Shown: positions 48,640 to 60,960, counted from the stretch's first letter. The stretch is DNA of 64,000 nucleotides from Heterobilharzia americana (GCA_944470555.2 OX104131.1:19398515-19462514); one strand, 5' to 3'. Notes: generated by a model not told the origin, from the sequence alone. A program made the numbers and translations.

Positions 48640-51010
48640 AGAAGAAAATAACATTATAGCGCGGCTTATGGAGGTAGTAATTCTATTAGTAAGAGAAGGT
48701 AGCTGAAGGGGACGTCTATATGGAGGAATAAGGTTGAGCCAAGTTTGCAGTGATACAACGTATTCGATAATGGGCTTACCGTACTGAGTTAGTAGGTCGC
48801 TTCGGCCTAGTCCATACCTCAGCTGGATGAGCGCAAGCCGTGCGCCGCCGAGTAACCGTCCAACCTCTACTTGAAGCTGTTAAAACGGAGCAGTGGCAAT
48901 CTCAGCAGGCAATGCGTTTCAGTGGCCGCAAACTAGCAGAGAGAAGAGTGGATGGACATGGGTTTTCGCCCTTAAGTAGGCGATTCTCCTTGGGTTACCA
49001 TGAAGATCGCCACAGTGGCCGCTCAACAGGATTCCACCGTTCGGATGCCCTGGGTTACTTAATATTTTGTAAGCCCTTATCAAGTCATCGAGTGATCTCA
49101 CATGGCTTTGAGGGTAGAGTCCTAGATCTTTCAGCCTGTCCTCAAAGGGTTTCGCCTCATTCACACGATACCCTTTGTGGCCGTTTTTTGGCCTTCTCTG
49201 GGAGGTTCACGCCTCTTCGCAGATATGGTGGTGCAGTGACGTTATGGACCCCTAAGTGGGGTCGTATGTAGGTCTTGTCCAGCTTCAAAAAGAGTTCTGG
49301 AGTCAGGGCACCTATTTGTCTGCACATGAAGTGCAAAACTGAGTAGGTTGTGAAGGCGTCTCCTGGATAAATGGAGCTAGTGTCTAGCTGGTCAGTCAGT
49401 ATTGGTCCGAGGTCTTTCTCGATGGCAGTGTGGGAACGTTGTGTTACACAGAAAGAATAAGGTGTCTTCTGAGAGTGAGGGGTGCGGAGAGACGTGGCTC
49501 GGCACCCATACAGATTAACCCCTGGTCTAATAATATCCACCCACCCTGCAAGTGATCTGAGATCACTTTGCAGTGCGCTTGACCCTGTTTCAGACGTCAT
49601 AGCTCTCCATAACTCAACATCATCAGCGCAAAGTAGGATTAGGGAGCTGAGATTCGGTGGGAGGTCTTTCACAAAAAGAAGGAATAGCAGCGGACCCCGA
49701 ATCTCTCCTTGTGGTACACCAGATGACGATGTCCTCCAAGTTGAGCAAACTCTGTTGGCTTTCGTCCAGAACTGTCCACCGTCGAAACGGTCCCGTCTCT
49801 AGGAGAGCACTTGACACTTGATACCCAGCCCTACTATCTTGTGAACGAGAACGGTGTGCGGGACCGTTTCAAAGGCCTCAGCAAAATCCAGGAAAATAGA
49901 ATGAGCGGGAATTTGGAGGTCCCGACATGCCGCCCACTTACCACCGGCTGCCAGAATGTTTGAGGCGCATGGTCTACCCCTTCCGAAACCGTGCTGAGAA
50001 TCCCTTAGTGCTCTACTCTTTTCAACGTACTCTCCGACATGGTCGTCTTCCAGTCTCTCCGTTACTTTTGGCACCACTGGTAGAAGGGTTATAGGTCGAT
50101 AGCGTTTTAGGTTCCGCCTGCCTCCACCCTTGAAGATGAAGGACAAAATGGCACGGTTCCGCCCTCGTTGAGGCACGTGATTGTCTAAGGAATTATTAAA
50201 CAGATTATGCAGCGGGCTGCACTAGGAACCAGCGCATTGTTTCAACACAGCCTGCCGGACGTCATCGCATCCTCGTGACTTCCACACACGGAGCTTTGAC
50301 AGATTTTCGAGGACATTAGTAGGAGTTACCTTCGTTCCAGGCAACTCTACTGCATCTGGTGGTGCTGAATGCTGCCAAGGCAGTTGGCGATTTCAGTTAG
50401 ATGGAGACGTGTTCGGTTGAGTGTCGAAGGCGGCGCTGAAGGCTTCGGAGACCTCTAGTCCAGAGAGGTGCACTCAGTCCAGACCCTTCAGGATGCAAGC
50501 GCCCTAGCTGGTGGATTTTCTGCCCACCATAAGTCAAATTAGGTTTTCGGGGTTCGCCTCGAGCTTCTAGGTAAGGCCCGTCAGGAACGGCCTCCTGTCT
50601 CCCCTCACTTTGACTTTCCGTCGATTTCTTAGGGCCATATAAGCGGTGTGGCTCTTTTCTGGAGGTCCTTGTCACGTAGTTTGCCTTCCTGTCGCGAAGA
50701 CAAGAAAGAGGTCCCTCCCTTGACAGTTGTTGGCTGAATGTCAGGTCAACCACTGACACGCAGTGATCGCTGCTGCCAGGGGGGTTTGAAACTGAACGTT
50801 TTCAGCCAGTAGGTGGTCGCTGGTAACAAGGTAATCCAGTATGAAGGGTTTCCGCCCAACCCCCAGCAAGTGTCACCACCAATATTCTCGTGCAGTCAAG
50901 GAAATTTTGTTCGATACCCTTGCTTCTGGTTGCTATTTCCCCCAGGAAACACGCCGCATCACCTGAGGGTGTACATATCACTCTCAAAGTTCTGCAAATC
51001 TCAGAGTTAG
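48640..51010 (-). mobile_element. Decayed CR1/Perere-like LINE
   Basis: Minus strand, in order: endonuclease end (about 50.99-50.76 kb) and a VVDLTFSQQLS stretch; RT start NRAILSFIFKGGGRRNLKRY and RPITLLPVVPKVTERLED; RT motif region FGRGRPCASNILA and FLDFAEAFETVPHTVLVHKI; catalytic-box region LCADDVELWRAMTSE (CADD instead of F/YADD) at 49.62 kb; and C-terminal FEDRLKDLGLYPQSHVRSLD, DLIRAYKIL and an SLLVCGHRNALP-type end. At least four frame breaks. Typical CR1-type domain order. Confidence 0.85.
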
Positions 51011-52985
51011 CTAAATCTATCTCGAATTTACGGTAGCAGAATGTTGGACACCGTCACACAATTATAGTAAAATGCTTCAAAGATAGCAAGCAAAGTAATT
51101 CTTCCTCACAACACATGATTCTGTTGAACAAAACACATATCCAGCGACTTTCATTAATCAACAAGTTAATAGATTGTCAATATTAAAAATCGCAATTACG
51201 GACAAATACTGATAAAACGTCCTTCTACATCCGTACACTGCTCTCTGTTTTCTCTATTCTTATTTTAAATGGATCCTCGGAAGCCTGCAGTTAGATTGTA
51301 ACTAGGATATTTTATCAATTCTATTCCTGAATATCACTGCATCCGTCTTCAAGCACCTCCCTTGCAATCGTGCAAACTGTGATGAACATCAATATGGCAT
51401 CACACGAAGATACTTCCTTGGAGCCTTTTGACACTTATTAATCCACTGTTTCATTGACCGGCGCCATTTCGTCCACTGCGGCTGTAAACAGCACACAAAA
51501 ATGCAGAAAAATACTGGCAACTTTACCTACAGAAACGGACTCTTCGAATCGATTTTTAAACTTAATGTGACCAATATTCACCTAGCTACTAAGCACGATG
51601 AGGAGCAACATAGCGACTACTGTGGGCATATGTTAAATTTAGCATAAACAAACAGAAGTAGATCGTTTCACCAGGACGCTTTCTTTTTTCTTCAGACTGG
51701 AGATTTCCATAACCTGGAATGAAAAGATGATAAAAATATTTCTGTAAAAGAAGATACCACCGCGGATTTCCCATCATTAATTGTTATAACCGTCTCTGTA
51801 AAAATGACATGCGCCTGTAAATTCACGAGTAAATTATTATTATCTTCAATTCAAGTGTTTATTTTAGCACTTTCATAAGTACCTCCGTCCGCTTCCCCAC
51901 AAGGTGACCTCAAAGTAGTTGGACTAAGATAATTCACCCGGTAACTTTCATGGTCAGCACGATTAACTCGCCTATACATATCGTGACTGATATGTTCCGC
52001 CTAGTAGATTCGTATTTCTTTATTGATTTTGGCCAGGCACTCACTCTGTAATTCGCGTTTCTGGTCCTTATAGTCAGTCACACATTCATATGGAGTACTA
52101 GTAGCAAGCGCACACCACGTAAAACAACCTCACGATGAATACGCGACACTCAAGGCTACAGCCGTACCACAAGACATGCCTTCAAGAATATACGGAGGTT
52201 CAAACAGTGGCTGAATACACCCCAACTACGGACTGGGTCTGCTTTAATCTATCGAGTAGTTATGTTGGTTTGCAGCCGTTTATTGTTGTTTGCCTGGCAA
52301 ACACTAAGCTTCTTTCTTTAAACCCGACTCTCATTTGCCTTAAACAAGGTTGTCTAGTGTATTGTTTGCTATCGTAAGTAACAACGGGTTCGAATTACCA
52401 ATGGGATCACACCTGTAAACTGGTTCACCTTCATGTGGTTTGTGTTGTGCGGTATATATATATATATGTGTATATATATATATATATAGGCGTTGTATGA
52501 TTTGTCCAAGAGCTGTGATACAAATCAGATGTCGTGTCATCAGGCAGCTGTTCGGACTATCTGCAAAAAGAAGGCAGAAAGGGTGCAAAAAGATGCCATA
52601 GTGAAAGGAGATGAAGTGAGGAAAAGGCGGGTGGAAGTAAGCGAAGCCGAAGGGAAAGAGGAATCCAGGTAGATTCAAGGGGAGATAACAAAGATAGAGG
52701 TCCCGTGATAAAAAGAGCGAGATCATGCAGTTAGATAGAGGAGGAACGGACTAAATTGTGCGACGGACTGTGGAATGGGAACGCAAAGCGGTACGTTCAA
52801 AACTGTGTTACATTTTAACGTGATTTCAGTCATTTGCTCTGAATCGGTTATTCTGTATACTGTGAAGTCCAAAAAACAGTGGCACACACGTATATCATAT
52901 TTAGTTAGCAAATTCGTCCAGCCTTCCGTGTTAAATAGCCTCTCGTTGACGCAACCGAGAAGAAACCAAAAGCCATAACCTAAAT

Positions 52986-53900
52986 ATGGGAAGAAATAAA
53001 GCCGGGCGCTCAAGAACAGACTGTTTTAGTGATAACTCTAAAACGAGTACTTCAAGATCCGTCTCTAAATGCAATCAGATAGATGTCTCAACCTGTAGTT
53101 TGGATGCGGGAGAGACTATTTCACGCACACCGACCATGAGAACCTCAGACATTGTCTCCGGAATGGATGCAAGACTTGAGAAAAACCAAAACGACATTAC
53201 CAGTATTAGGATTATCTTGGATGATATTCTAGGGACGCTGGAGAAGTTCTCTCTGTTAGTTTGTTTGTTTGGCCAAACTAACACCCTATCAAGTGACAAC
53301 TTGCAGAAAGCCAACAGCTTAATAGATTTCATTGCTACTGAGGTAATAAAGCGATTATCATCATCTCCACAAGCCATAGTGTACAATGTACCTGGTAAAG
53401 TGCACTTAGAAACGGCTAAGGGAAAGATCCCACGAGCCTGCAGTATAGTAAATATACCCTGCGAGTGTAAACGTTTAGGCAAGAAACTTTCGCAGAGCAG
53501 TTGCCTCATTATCTTTGAGCCTCTAATGCCATTTGACGCTAAAATATTTATTAAGCTGCAGAACACCATTATAGCCAACTGTATTTTCAAAGAAATTACT
53601 GTTACGCAAGATAGAACACCATGTCAACGTAGAAAGCAGTTCAAGAACGATTAGGCCTTTCCTTCCACAGTTTTAGATGCATCCGAAAGCATAGAAAGGA
53701 CACAAGACAGCAAAAACGTGTGTAGCTATCCTCCGGCAACACCTGAGAAACAGGCGTTTGTGGAACTTGATACGACTCCTCCATTAAACTTGCCAGCTCC
53801 TGAGAATCCCACTCCCAAGACTAACCACTCTGGTCAAAGTATAGTGAGCGTCCCATCAAAGGATAGACTTAGGACCAGGAAGCCCTCAGGAAAAACTTAG
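52986..53900 (+). pseudogene. LINE ORF1-like frame in left palindrome arm, one internal TAG
   Basis: Frame starts MGRNKAGRSRTDCFSDNSK; reads 222 codons to a TAG at 53652-53654 and then continues in the same frame for 81 more to a TAG at 53898. The middle part (DARLEKNQNDITSIR, then QAIVYNVPGKVHLETAKG) and the basic stretch CKRLGKKLSQSSCLI resemble the RNA-recognition-like ORF1 proteins of CR1/Perere-type LINEs, which bind element RNA. This is a weak, fold-level likeness. No zinc knuckle is visible. The same stop occurs in the other arm, so it predates the duplication. Confidence 0.6.
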
Positions 53901-53966
53901 GGACTTAAACCCAATACTGACATTAGATGAAGCAATTTTAAGCGTGTTTTTCTAACAACGGTGAAG

Positions 53967-54534
53967 GGTATTTCGTTGTCGAAATGGCTTGAACACAAAT
54001 ACTCACTACCAAGCAACATAAACCATTGCCTTGGAATAAAAAGCTCTTGACTCATTTCCACGGTCGTAACTCGGATTTTAATAGCGGGTATTATGCTACC
54101 ACTTATCGCTTCGGCGAACCGATGAACCACAATATGCCAACATCCAGCATTAGAACCGGCCTTGTGGGGTCTGGTTATTCCTGCCAGAACAGGGGCCCAG
54201 GGTGCGACCCGTATGATCACGAACCTAGGACTAGGTACATTACCCTGCCCGTCAACTACGATTACATACCTGGATCCCGTTATTTTTTGTGGTCATCGGA
54301 CATTATGTCCGACCTTTGATATCCAGCACGCAATCCACATCACTGGTAATGTGTGGTGTGAGTTAGAAGCAAAATGGGACGCCCCATCGGTCTGTGTTGA
54401 TAAGGCAGTGGGTGGATTTGCGACATCTAAGTCTACTGGGTGGGACAGCTCGCCTATCAACATGTCCTTGCTCCCTACTGATACTGCATCTTGAAGTTCG
54501 TTGTCGGTGGGTGCCGGTTTAGGCGATTCCAACT
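53967..54534. other. Palindrome spacer, junction of two ORF1 3' parts
   Basis: The minus strand from 54534 continues the right-arm reading frame family with ESPKPAPTDNELQDAV to about 54.31 kb. The plus strand from about 54.03 kb holds a different ORF1-type tail (GRNSDFNSGYYATTYRFGE) to a stop at 54317. The spacer therefore looks like two element tails joined near 54.31 kb, each belonging to the arm on its own side. Confidence 0.5.
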
Positions 54535-54600
54535 CTTCACCGTTGTTAGAAAAACACGCTTAAAATTGCTTCATCTAATGTCAGTATTGGGTTTAAGTCC

Positions 54601-55515
54601 CTAAGTTTTTCCCGAGGGCTTCCTGGTCCTAAGTCTATCCTTTGATGGGACGCTCACTATACTTTGACCAGAGTGGTTAGTCTTGGGAGTGGGATTCTCA
54701 GGAGCTGGCAAGTTTAATGGAGGAGTCGTATCAAGTTCCACAAACGCCTGTTTCTCAGGTGTTGCCGGAGGATAGCTACACACGTTTTTGCTGTCTTGTG
54801 TCCTTTCTATGCTTTCGGATGCATCTAAAACTGTGGAAGGAAAGGCCTAATCGTTCTTGAACTGCTTTCTACGTTGACATGGTGTTCTATCTTGCGTAAC
54901 AGTAATTTCTTTGAAAATACAGTTGGCTATAATGGTGTTCTGCAGCTTAATAAATATTTTAGCGTCAAATGGCATTAGAGGCTCAAAGATAATGAGGCAA
55001 CTGCTCTGCGAAAGTTTCTTGCCTAAACGTTTACACTCGCAGGGTATATTTACTATACTGCAGGCTCGTGGGATCTTTCCCTTAGCCGTTTCTAAGTGCA
55101 CTTTACCAGGTACATTGTACACTATGGCTTGTGGAGATGATGATAATCGCTTTATTACCTCAGTAGCAATGAAATCTATTAAGCTGTTGGCTTTCTGCAA
55201 GTTGTCACTTGATAGGGTGTTAGTTTGGCCAAACAAACAAACTAACAGAGAGAACTTCTCCAGCGTCCCTAGAATATCATCCAAGATAATCCTAATACTG
55301 GTAATGTCGTTTTGGTTTTTCTCAAGTCTTGCATCCATTCCGGAGACAATGTCTGAGGTTCTCATGGTCGGTGTGCGTGAAATAGTCTCTCCCGCATCCA
55401 AACTACAGGTTGAGACATCTATCTGATTGCATTTAGAGACGGATCTTGAAGTACTCGTTTTAGAGTTATCACTAAAACAGTCTGTTCTTGAGCGCCCGGC
55501 TTTATTTCTTCCCAT
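54601..55515 (-). pseudogene. LINE ORF1-like frame in right palindrome arm, same TAG
   Basis: Mirror image of the left-arm frame, with identical residues, identical internal stop (54849-54847), and identical downstream 60-codon frame at 54783-54601. Upstream on the minus strand lies a purine-rich stretch and then the (TA)n run and repeat X. Confidence 0.6.
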
Positions 55516-56012
55516 ATTTAGGTTATGGCTTTTGGTTTCTTCTCGGTTGCGTCAACGAGAGGCTATTTAACACGGAAGGCTGGACGAATTTGCTAACTAA
55601 ATATGATATACGTGTGTGCCACTGTTTTTTGGACTTCACAGTATACAGAATAACCGATTCAGAGCAAATGACTGAAATCACGTTAAAATGTAACACAGTT
55701 TTGAACGTACCGCTTTGCGTTCCCATTCCACAGTCCGTCGCACAATTTAGTCCGTTCCTCCTCTATCTAACTGCATGATCTCGCTCTTTTTATCACGGGA
55801 CCTCTATCTTTGTTATCTCCCCTTGAATCTACCTGGATTCCTCTTTCCCTTCGGCTTCGCTTACTTCCACCCGCCTTTTCCTCACTTCATCTCCTTTCAC
55901 TATGGCATCTTTTTGCACCCTTTCTGCCTTCTTTTTGCAGATAGTCCGAACAGCTGCCTGATGACACGACATCTGATTTGTATCACAGCTCTTGGACAAA
56001 TCATACAACGCC

Positions 56013-56039
<27 letters not shown>

Positions 56040-56046
<7 letters not shown>

Positions 56047-57850
56047 CCGCACAACACAAACCACATGAAGGTGAACCAGTTTACAGGTGTGATCCCATTG
56101 GTAATTCGAACCCGTTGTTACTTACGATAGCAAACAATACACTAGACAACCTTGTTTAAGGCAAATGAGAGTCGGGTTTAAAGAAAGAAGCTTAGTGTTT
56201 GTCAGGCAAACAACAATAAACGGCTGCAAACCAACATAACTACTCGATAGATTAAAGCAGACCCAGTCCGTAGTTGGGGTGTATTCAGCCACTGTTTGAA
56301 CCTCCGTATATTCTTGAAGGCATGTCTTGTGGTACGGCTGTAGCCTTGAGTGTCGCGTATTCATCGTGAGGTTGTTTTACGTGGTGTGCGCTTGCTACTA
56401 GTACTCCATATGAATGTGTGACTGACTATAAGGACCAGAAACGCGAATTACAGAGTGAGTGCCTGGCCAAAATCAATAAAGAAATACGAATCTACTAGGC
56501 GGAACATATCAGTCACGATATGTATAGGCGAGTTAATCGTGCTGACCATGAAAGTTACCGGGTGAATTATCTTAGTCCAACTACTTTGAGGTCACCTTGT
56601 GGGGAAGCGGACGGAGGTACTTATGAAAGTGCTAAAATAAACACTTGAATTGAAGATAATAATAATTTACTCGTGAATTTACAGGCGCATGTCATTTTTA
56701 CAGAGACGGTTATAACAATTAATGATGGGAAATCCGCGGTGGTATCTTCTTTTACAGAAATATTTTTATCATCTTTTCATTCCAGGTTATGGAAATCTCC
56801 AGTCTGAAGAAAAAAGAAAGCGTCCTGGTGAAACGATCTACTTCTGTTTGTTTATGCTAAATTTAACATATGCCCACAGTAGTCGCTATGTTGCTCCTCA
56901 TCGTGCTTAGTAGCTAGGTGAATATTGGTCACATTAAGTTTAAAAATCGATTCGAAGAGTCCGTTTCTGTAGGTAAAGTTGCCAGTATTTTTCTGCATTT
57001 TTGTGTGCTGTTTACAGCCGCAGTGGACGAAATGGCGCCGGTCAATGAAACAGTGGATTAATAAGTGTCAAAAGGCTCCAAGGAAGTATCTTCGTGTGAT
57101 GCCATATTGATGTTCATCACAGTTTGCACGATTGCAAGGGAGGTGCTTGAAGACGGATGCAGTGATATTCAGGAATAGAATTGATAAAATATCCTAGTTA
57201 CAATCTAACTGCAGGCTTCCGAGGATCCATTTAAAATAAGAATAGAGAAAACAGAGAGCAGGGTACCGAGGCACAAGAAAGTTAATTATATGTTAATTTT
57301 ATCTTATGTACCTAGTGTAATGCCTGCCATTAAATGTATATTTCTGGATTCCATTTTTACGTTCTTATTAAAATATTCTACTCACTGTGTTTTGGAAATG
57401 CTGTTTTTAGGGGCTGCATCTGATTCTGTCTCCATTAGTTGTGGTAATAAGCCGGAGGCACAGATGTACAACTTAATTAACGAAGTGGTCCTAATTATCC
57501 CTGGGGTGTAATACGGAATAGTGTGAACCTAACGATCAGGGTACAGCACCTCATATCGCTATAGAACAACGAGAAGTGAGGATTTAGGACCAGGCATTCA
57601 CTTATCTGCAGGAAAGGTATGTACAAAAGTTTAATGAAGTTTTAAACTTATAAATAAAACGCGTGTTTTTCCCGTAGTGGCAAACAGGCTTCATGTGGCC
57701 GTAGGGGAGGGATCATCATGGCTTTCTGTTAGGTTCTATCATATCAGGCTATAGAAATAATACGGTGGAGCAGGATCAGCTGGGGTGGTTGAAATGGAGA
57801 GTTCACATTTTCAGCCATCTCACCCTCAGTTTCCATTGTTTTATCATCGC
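56040..57850 (-). repeat. Repeat X, copy 1 (interrupted)
   Basis: 56040-56665 and 57555-57850 match, with about one difference in four or five bases, the two halves of 60960-61860. Landmarks: GTATATTCTTGAAGGCATG / CAATATTCTTGAAGGTAGG, and GTACAAAAGTTTAATGAAG / GTACAAAAGTTTAGTGAAG. The 0.89 kb in between (56665-57555) is absent in copy 2, so is an insertion here or a deletion there. In both copies X lies just upstream, on the minus strand, of a LINE coding part. Confidence 0.7.
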
Positions 57851-57854
57851 TTTC

Positions 57855-58260
57855 GTTTTGTTTTACATTCAGAAACCATCACAGGTGCAAGTATGTACTG
57901 AAACCATGCAGGAAAGTAGTTAGGGTGGATAACAGTACGTAAGTCGAGTGAATATGATGCCACATAGCAACCGTGTGCATCCTAACCGACAGTGTTATCA
58001 GTGGAAGTGATGGCTTGACCGTGATTACGTGCCGATAGCTCCATCACACTTTATAATATTAATAAACTTTTACTCTCACGTTAGTAATTTAACGTGGGAG
58101 AAGCCAGTCTACAGGCATCATCATATCGATATGCGTCGAAAAATCTACAAGATTTTACGGGTCCTGAATGGTAAAGGTGGGAGGTCGTTTAACTGCAACA
58201 ATAACATAAGATCCCGGTTACGGGACAAAGAAAATACCACTTTCAGCATACGCAGTGCGT
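57855..58260. other. Unassigned sequence beyond repeat X
   Basis: Includes a plus-strand frame 58029-58274 (NLTWEKPVYRHHHIDMRRK) of gene-like composition, without recognisable family or splice signals. Confidence 0.3.
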
Positions 58261-58265
58261 TGAAG

Positions 58266-58532
58266 TTAAGATAGTAAAAGACTCCCATTCCCATATAGTG
58301 GATTTAATGTGACAGATACCAGCTCACAAGCACCGTCAATCTGATAATTTTAAAAGTTTACAGAATAGTATCCGGAATTATATAACCCACACAGAAAGTT
58401 GTTGACATGCATAAGCTTATCAAAACTTGCTGCAAATGGGCATGGATCCCCGTCTGTCATCACACAGATAGGTTCCCTTATCAACGACAAAAGCGCGCAA
58501 TATTCGAAGTCTACGTTATAACCAGACGACAT
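58266..58532 (-). CDS. Candidate small gene or exon pair, minus strand
   Basis: ATG at 58532 opens MSSGYNVDFEYCALLSLIRE and runs to GLYNSGYYS; after a 21-nt stretch that starts GTAAAC and ends TTATCAG, the same phase continues IDGACELVSVTLNPLYGNG to a TAA at 58268-58266. If spliced, the protein is 81 residues. A 21-nt intron is below the normal splicing limit, so a decayed gene or another structure is possible. No family recognised. Confidence 0.3.
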
Positions 58533-58764
58533 TGTTAGTCCGTTTGCATAGTTTCTTATTTAGTAACATAAACATCCATCCACCAGAAAGTTCTTCAGTT
58601 TTTAGCTTCGCTAACCACAAAGGGACTTATTACACGACCTGAAGCATCAGTAAGTGCCCGCAGTTCTATAACCAAGGTGAGCGTCTAAATCCATGCATTT
58701 TCAGTTAACCATGTGGTTCAAAGGTAGTATACATTAATCAAACTGGGAGCACTTCTAGTAATAG
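58533..58764. promoter_or_regulatory. Possible bidirectional promoter between two candidate exons
   Basis: 232-bp gap between divergent start codons at 58532 (-) and 58765 (+). It is AT-rich, with no diagnostic element. Only as good as the two gene candidates. Confidence 0.2.
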
Positions 58765-58953
58765 ATGGAGGTGGACGTTGAGACGGCTAATAGTCCAAAT
58801 GACAGCAGTTATGTATTGACTTCAGGATCCGTTCACGTTAGCGTAAGCGGTATCATTCGAGAAGTGTGTTTGATGCATGGTAACTTTTACTTGGAAAGAT
58901 CACTTGATACAGAGTACTGTAGAACATGTGGTGTGGAATTACTGCAGGTAAGT
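58765..58953 (+). CDS. Candidate first coding exon with strong donor
   Basis: ATG followed by 63 codons (MEVDVETANSPNDSSYVLTS to YCRTCGVELLQ) ending at a consensus donor CTGCAG|GTAAGT at 58948-58959. The acidic start and the single CRTC pair suggest a real coding exon, perhaps with a half zinc-binding motif completed downstream. No partner exon is seen before the LINE at 59.0 kb, so the gene may be cut by that insertion or continue past it. Family unknown. The exon end is given to the nearest few bases. Confidence 0.4.
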
Positions 58954-58989
58954 CACGTTCCAAGCCAGTAAGTATGTTAGTCTCTCGTT

Positions 58990-60960
58990 TTATAATTTGT
59001 TCAGAACATTTGTCCCACTATGGCTGTTGGGAAACTTTAGACGGTTCGTCGCAAGAAGAATCCTGACCAGCTGATGAGTTGACTGTGAAGATGTTCCAGG
59101 AACCGCAAAGGATTGGGGGAGTCCAGTAATTCATGGAGCCAAGCAACAGGCATTATTTCTACCCAGTAGATATGTCCAGATAGAAATTCAGCATAGAATG
59201 TCATCATCGACCTGTTACTGGGGACCTATTAAGTGAAGAGCGGAAAAGTGTGGATATTATGTGGCTGCCAAGGAACCGATGGATGTCCGTGAACCGAAGT
59301 AATTTGCCAAGTAGACAACGGAGGTGAAATGAGGACAGGGAAGTGCGAATATGAAGTGGGAGCCTAGTCCATAACCTGCCGCGCCTTACCATAAAGAATC
59401 GTCACCCATGTTTAAGGTGGTTCTTCCAGATAGGTACATTACACTCACGACTGCGTGGGCTCTATAAAGACATAGGAGTGAATATGGCAGATCAACAAGC
59501 ATGAGCAATGCCCCACAAAAATCAAAAAAATAGGTTTAGTCTGAGCTTCAGGCATCTTAGCCAAAGCTGGTCGACCTTCAGTTTTTTACACCATCCCCCA
59601 CAATCATCAAGTTCACGATAGCCCAGTACACGTAGACGAAATTCTCTCTGAACATTTTCAATGGATATCCTATCCAAAGCGTGCATACTGTTGAAGACGA
59701 TTGTGCCATATCCAAGTATTGGGCAGATCAATAGGTTGAATGAAGATATCTTACCCTCAATGGTACATACGTGTTCAACCAAGGGGCCAACCAGGCACCT
59801 ACATTTGGAAAGAAGAGTCTGAGCATACTCCGTATACGCTGAGTTCCGGGGATGCCTAGTACCCAAACTAAATACTGGGTCATATGATTGCAGCACGGAA
59901 TCGCCAAGGTGTAAACTTACTTTTGGGTGGGCATTATTAGAACAGAGAATCCTGCATTTGCTTAAGTCAAGTGAAAGTTGTCATGTTTCACTCCAAGAGA
60001 ACAAATACTTCAGGTCCTCTCGGATTCTATTGAAACCCTCGCCTAGTGACGATTAAGGGAATGCAATGTATAATTTTTAAGTCATCAGCAAACAGGTAGG
60101 ATTCGACATATTTTATTACATTGGAAATATCATTTATGTAAAAGGGGAAGAGTGGGGGCCCCAACACACTACTTTGCATGACCCCATTCAAAATAGGCTT
60201 TGGGGAGGAATAAGTGTAGCTGAACCTTACCATTTGAGTAGGCCGCCTAAGGAATGAGCTTATCCACGACAATAGCGGGTCGCTGATTCCAAGTGACTTG
60301 AGCATCAGAATTAGTCGGTTATGAGGTACTTTATCAAGTGCTTTTTCGAAGTCAAAAAATAGAGCAGTTGCAAAAAGCTCTTCATCAGGTTTGTTGATGA
60401 CGTCTTCGAAGTAATTCAGCAGGCAAATACCGCGGCAACGACCTTTTAAGAAACTATGCCGCACAGGGAAAAGTAGCTGATGTGCAACCGCCTAGTCAAC
60501 AGTTTCTTGCACAACCGCCTTCTCCATAATACAGGAGACCATAGACGTTATATTTATGGGGCGGTGGTCTTGAATATCTGACGTCGGGCCGGATTTGTAC
60601 GCGGGAGATATGTATGACAGCTCCCAGCGGTCGGGGTAGCATGCCTGAGCGAGAGATATTGGGACTAGCTTCCTGAGGACCAGTGGTATGTTTTCATCTC
60701 CCTTCTTAAGAAGAACAGAAGGACTTCCATCAGGTCCGGCAGCACATGAGTCGTTTAGTAGGGTGACCGCACCGGATATATTCTGCCATGTAAAGGGCTT
60801 TTTGTTTAGAGGATGGTACACTCTCTTCATACGTGGGGAGCCTGCAAAGTGATTACCAAACGGCTCAAAGATCTTGCTGGGTACATTGTAAAGGATGAGG
60901 CCATCAGTGGTTAGATGACTGGGAGTCACTCCAGATAATAATAATAGTAATGACAATAAT
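58990..60960 (-). mobile_element. CR1/Perere-like LINE, RT region
   Basis: Minus strand encodes FTWQNISGAVTLLNDSCAAG, PDGSPSVLLKKGDENIPLVL (RT entry), LSYISPAYKSGPTSDIQDH and RPINITSMVSCIMEK; LFFDFEKALDKVPHNRLIL (motif A), GVMQSSVLGPPLFPFYINDI (motif B), YLFADDLKII (catalytic FADD intact); then the thumb/C-terminal part YDPVFSLGTRHPRNSAYTEY and LWTRLPLHIRTS at 59.38 kb. Stops near 60.49 and 60.03 kb. The endonuclease is absent, so it is 5' truncated, but repeat X lies directly upstream. Confidence 0.88.

Larger units (their letters stand above)
51238..57261. repeat. Giant near-perfect palindrome (inverted duplication)
   Basis: Left arm 51238-53966 and right arm 54535-57261 are reverse complements over about 2.73 kb. 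I found only two differences: one base in the CLANTK/CLTNTK codon (near 52297 and 56203) and a TG dinucleotide in the (TA)n run (near 52468 and 56032). The 568-bp spacer is not palindromic. Proof includes identical open frames on opposite strands: 222 codons at 52986-53654 (+) and 55515-54847 (-), 60 codons at 53718 and 54783, and 62 codons at 51777 and 56722. The arms are dispersed-repeat DNA. Confidence 0.97.

Noticed and set aside
53075..53590. 171-codon open frame antisense to the ORF1-like frame (and its mirror at 54911-55426)
   Set aside because: A shadow of the ORF1-like frame; the sense frame is longer and better explained.
51238..57261. Palindrome read as terminal inverted repeats of one DNA transposon
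   Set aside because: The 568-bp spacer holds no transposase, the arms carry LINE-type and repeat X sequence, and no target-site duplication is seen at the ends.
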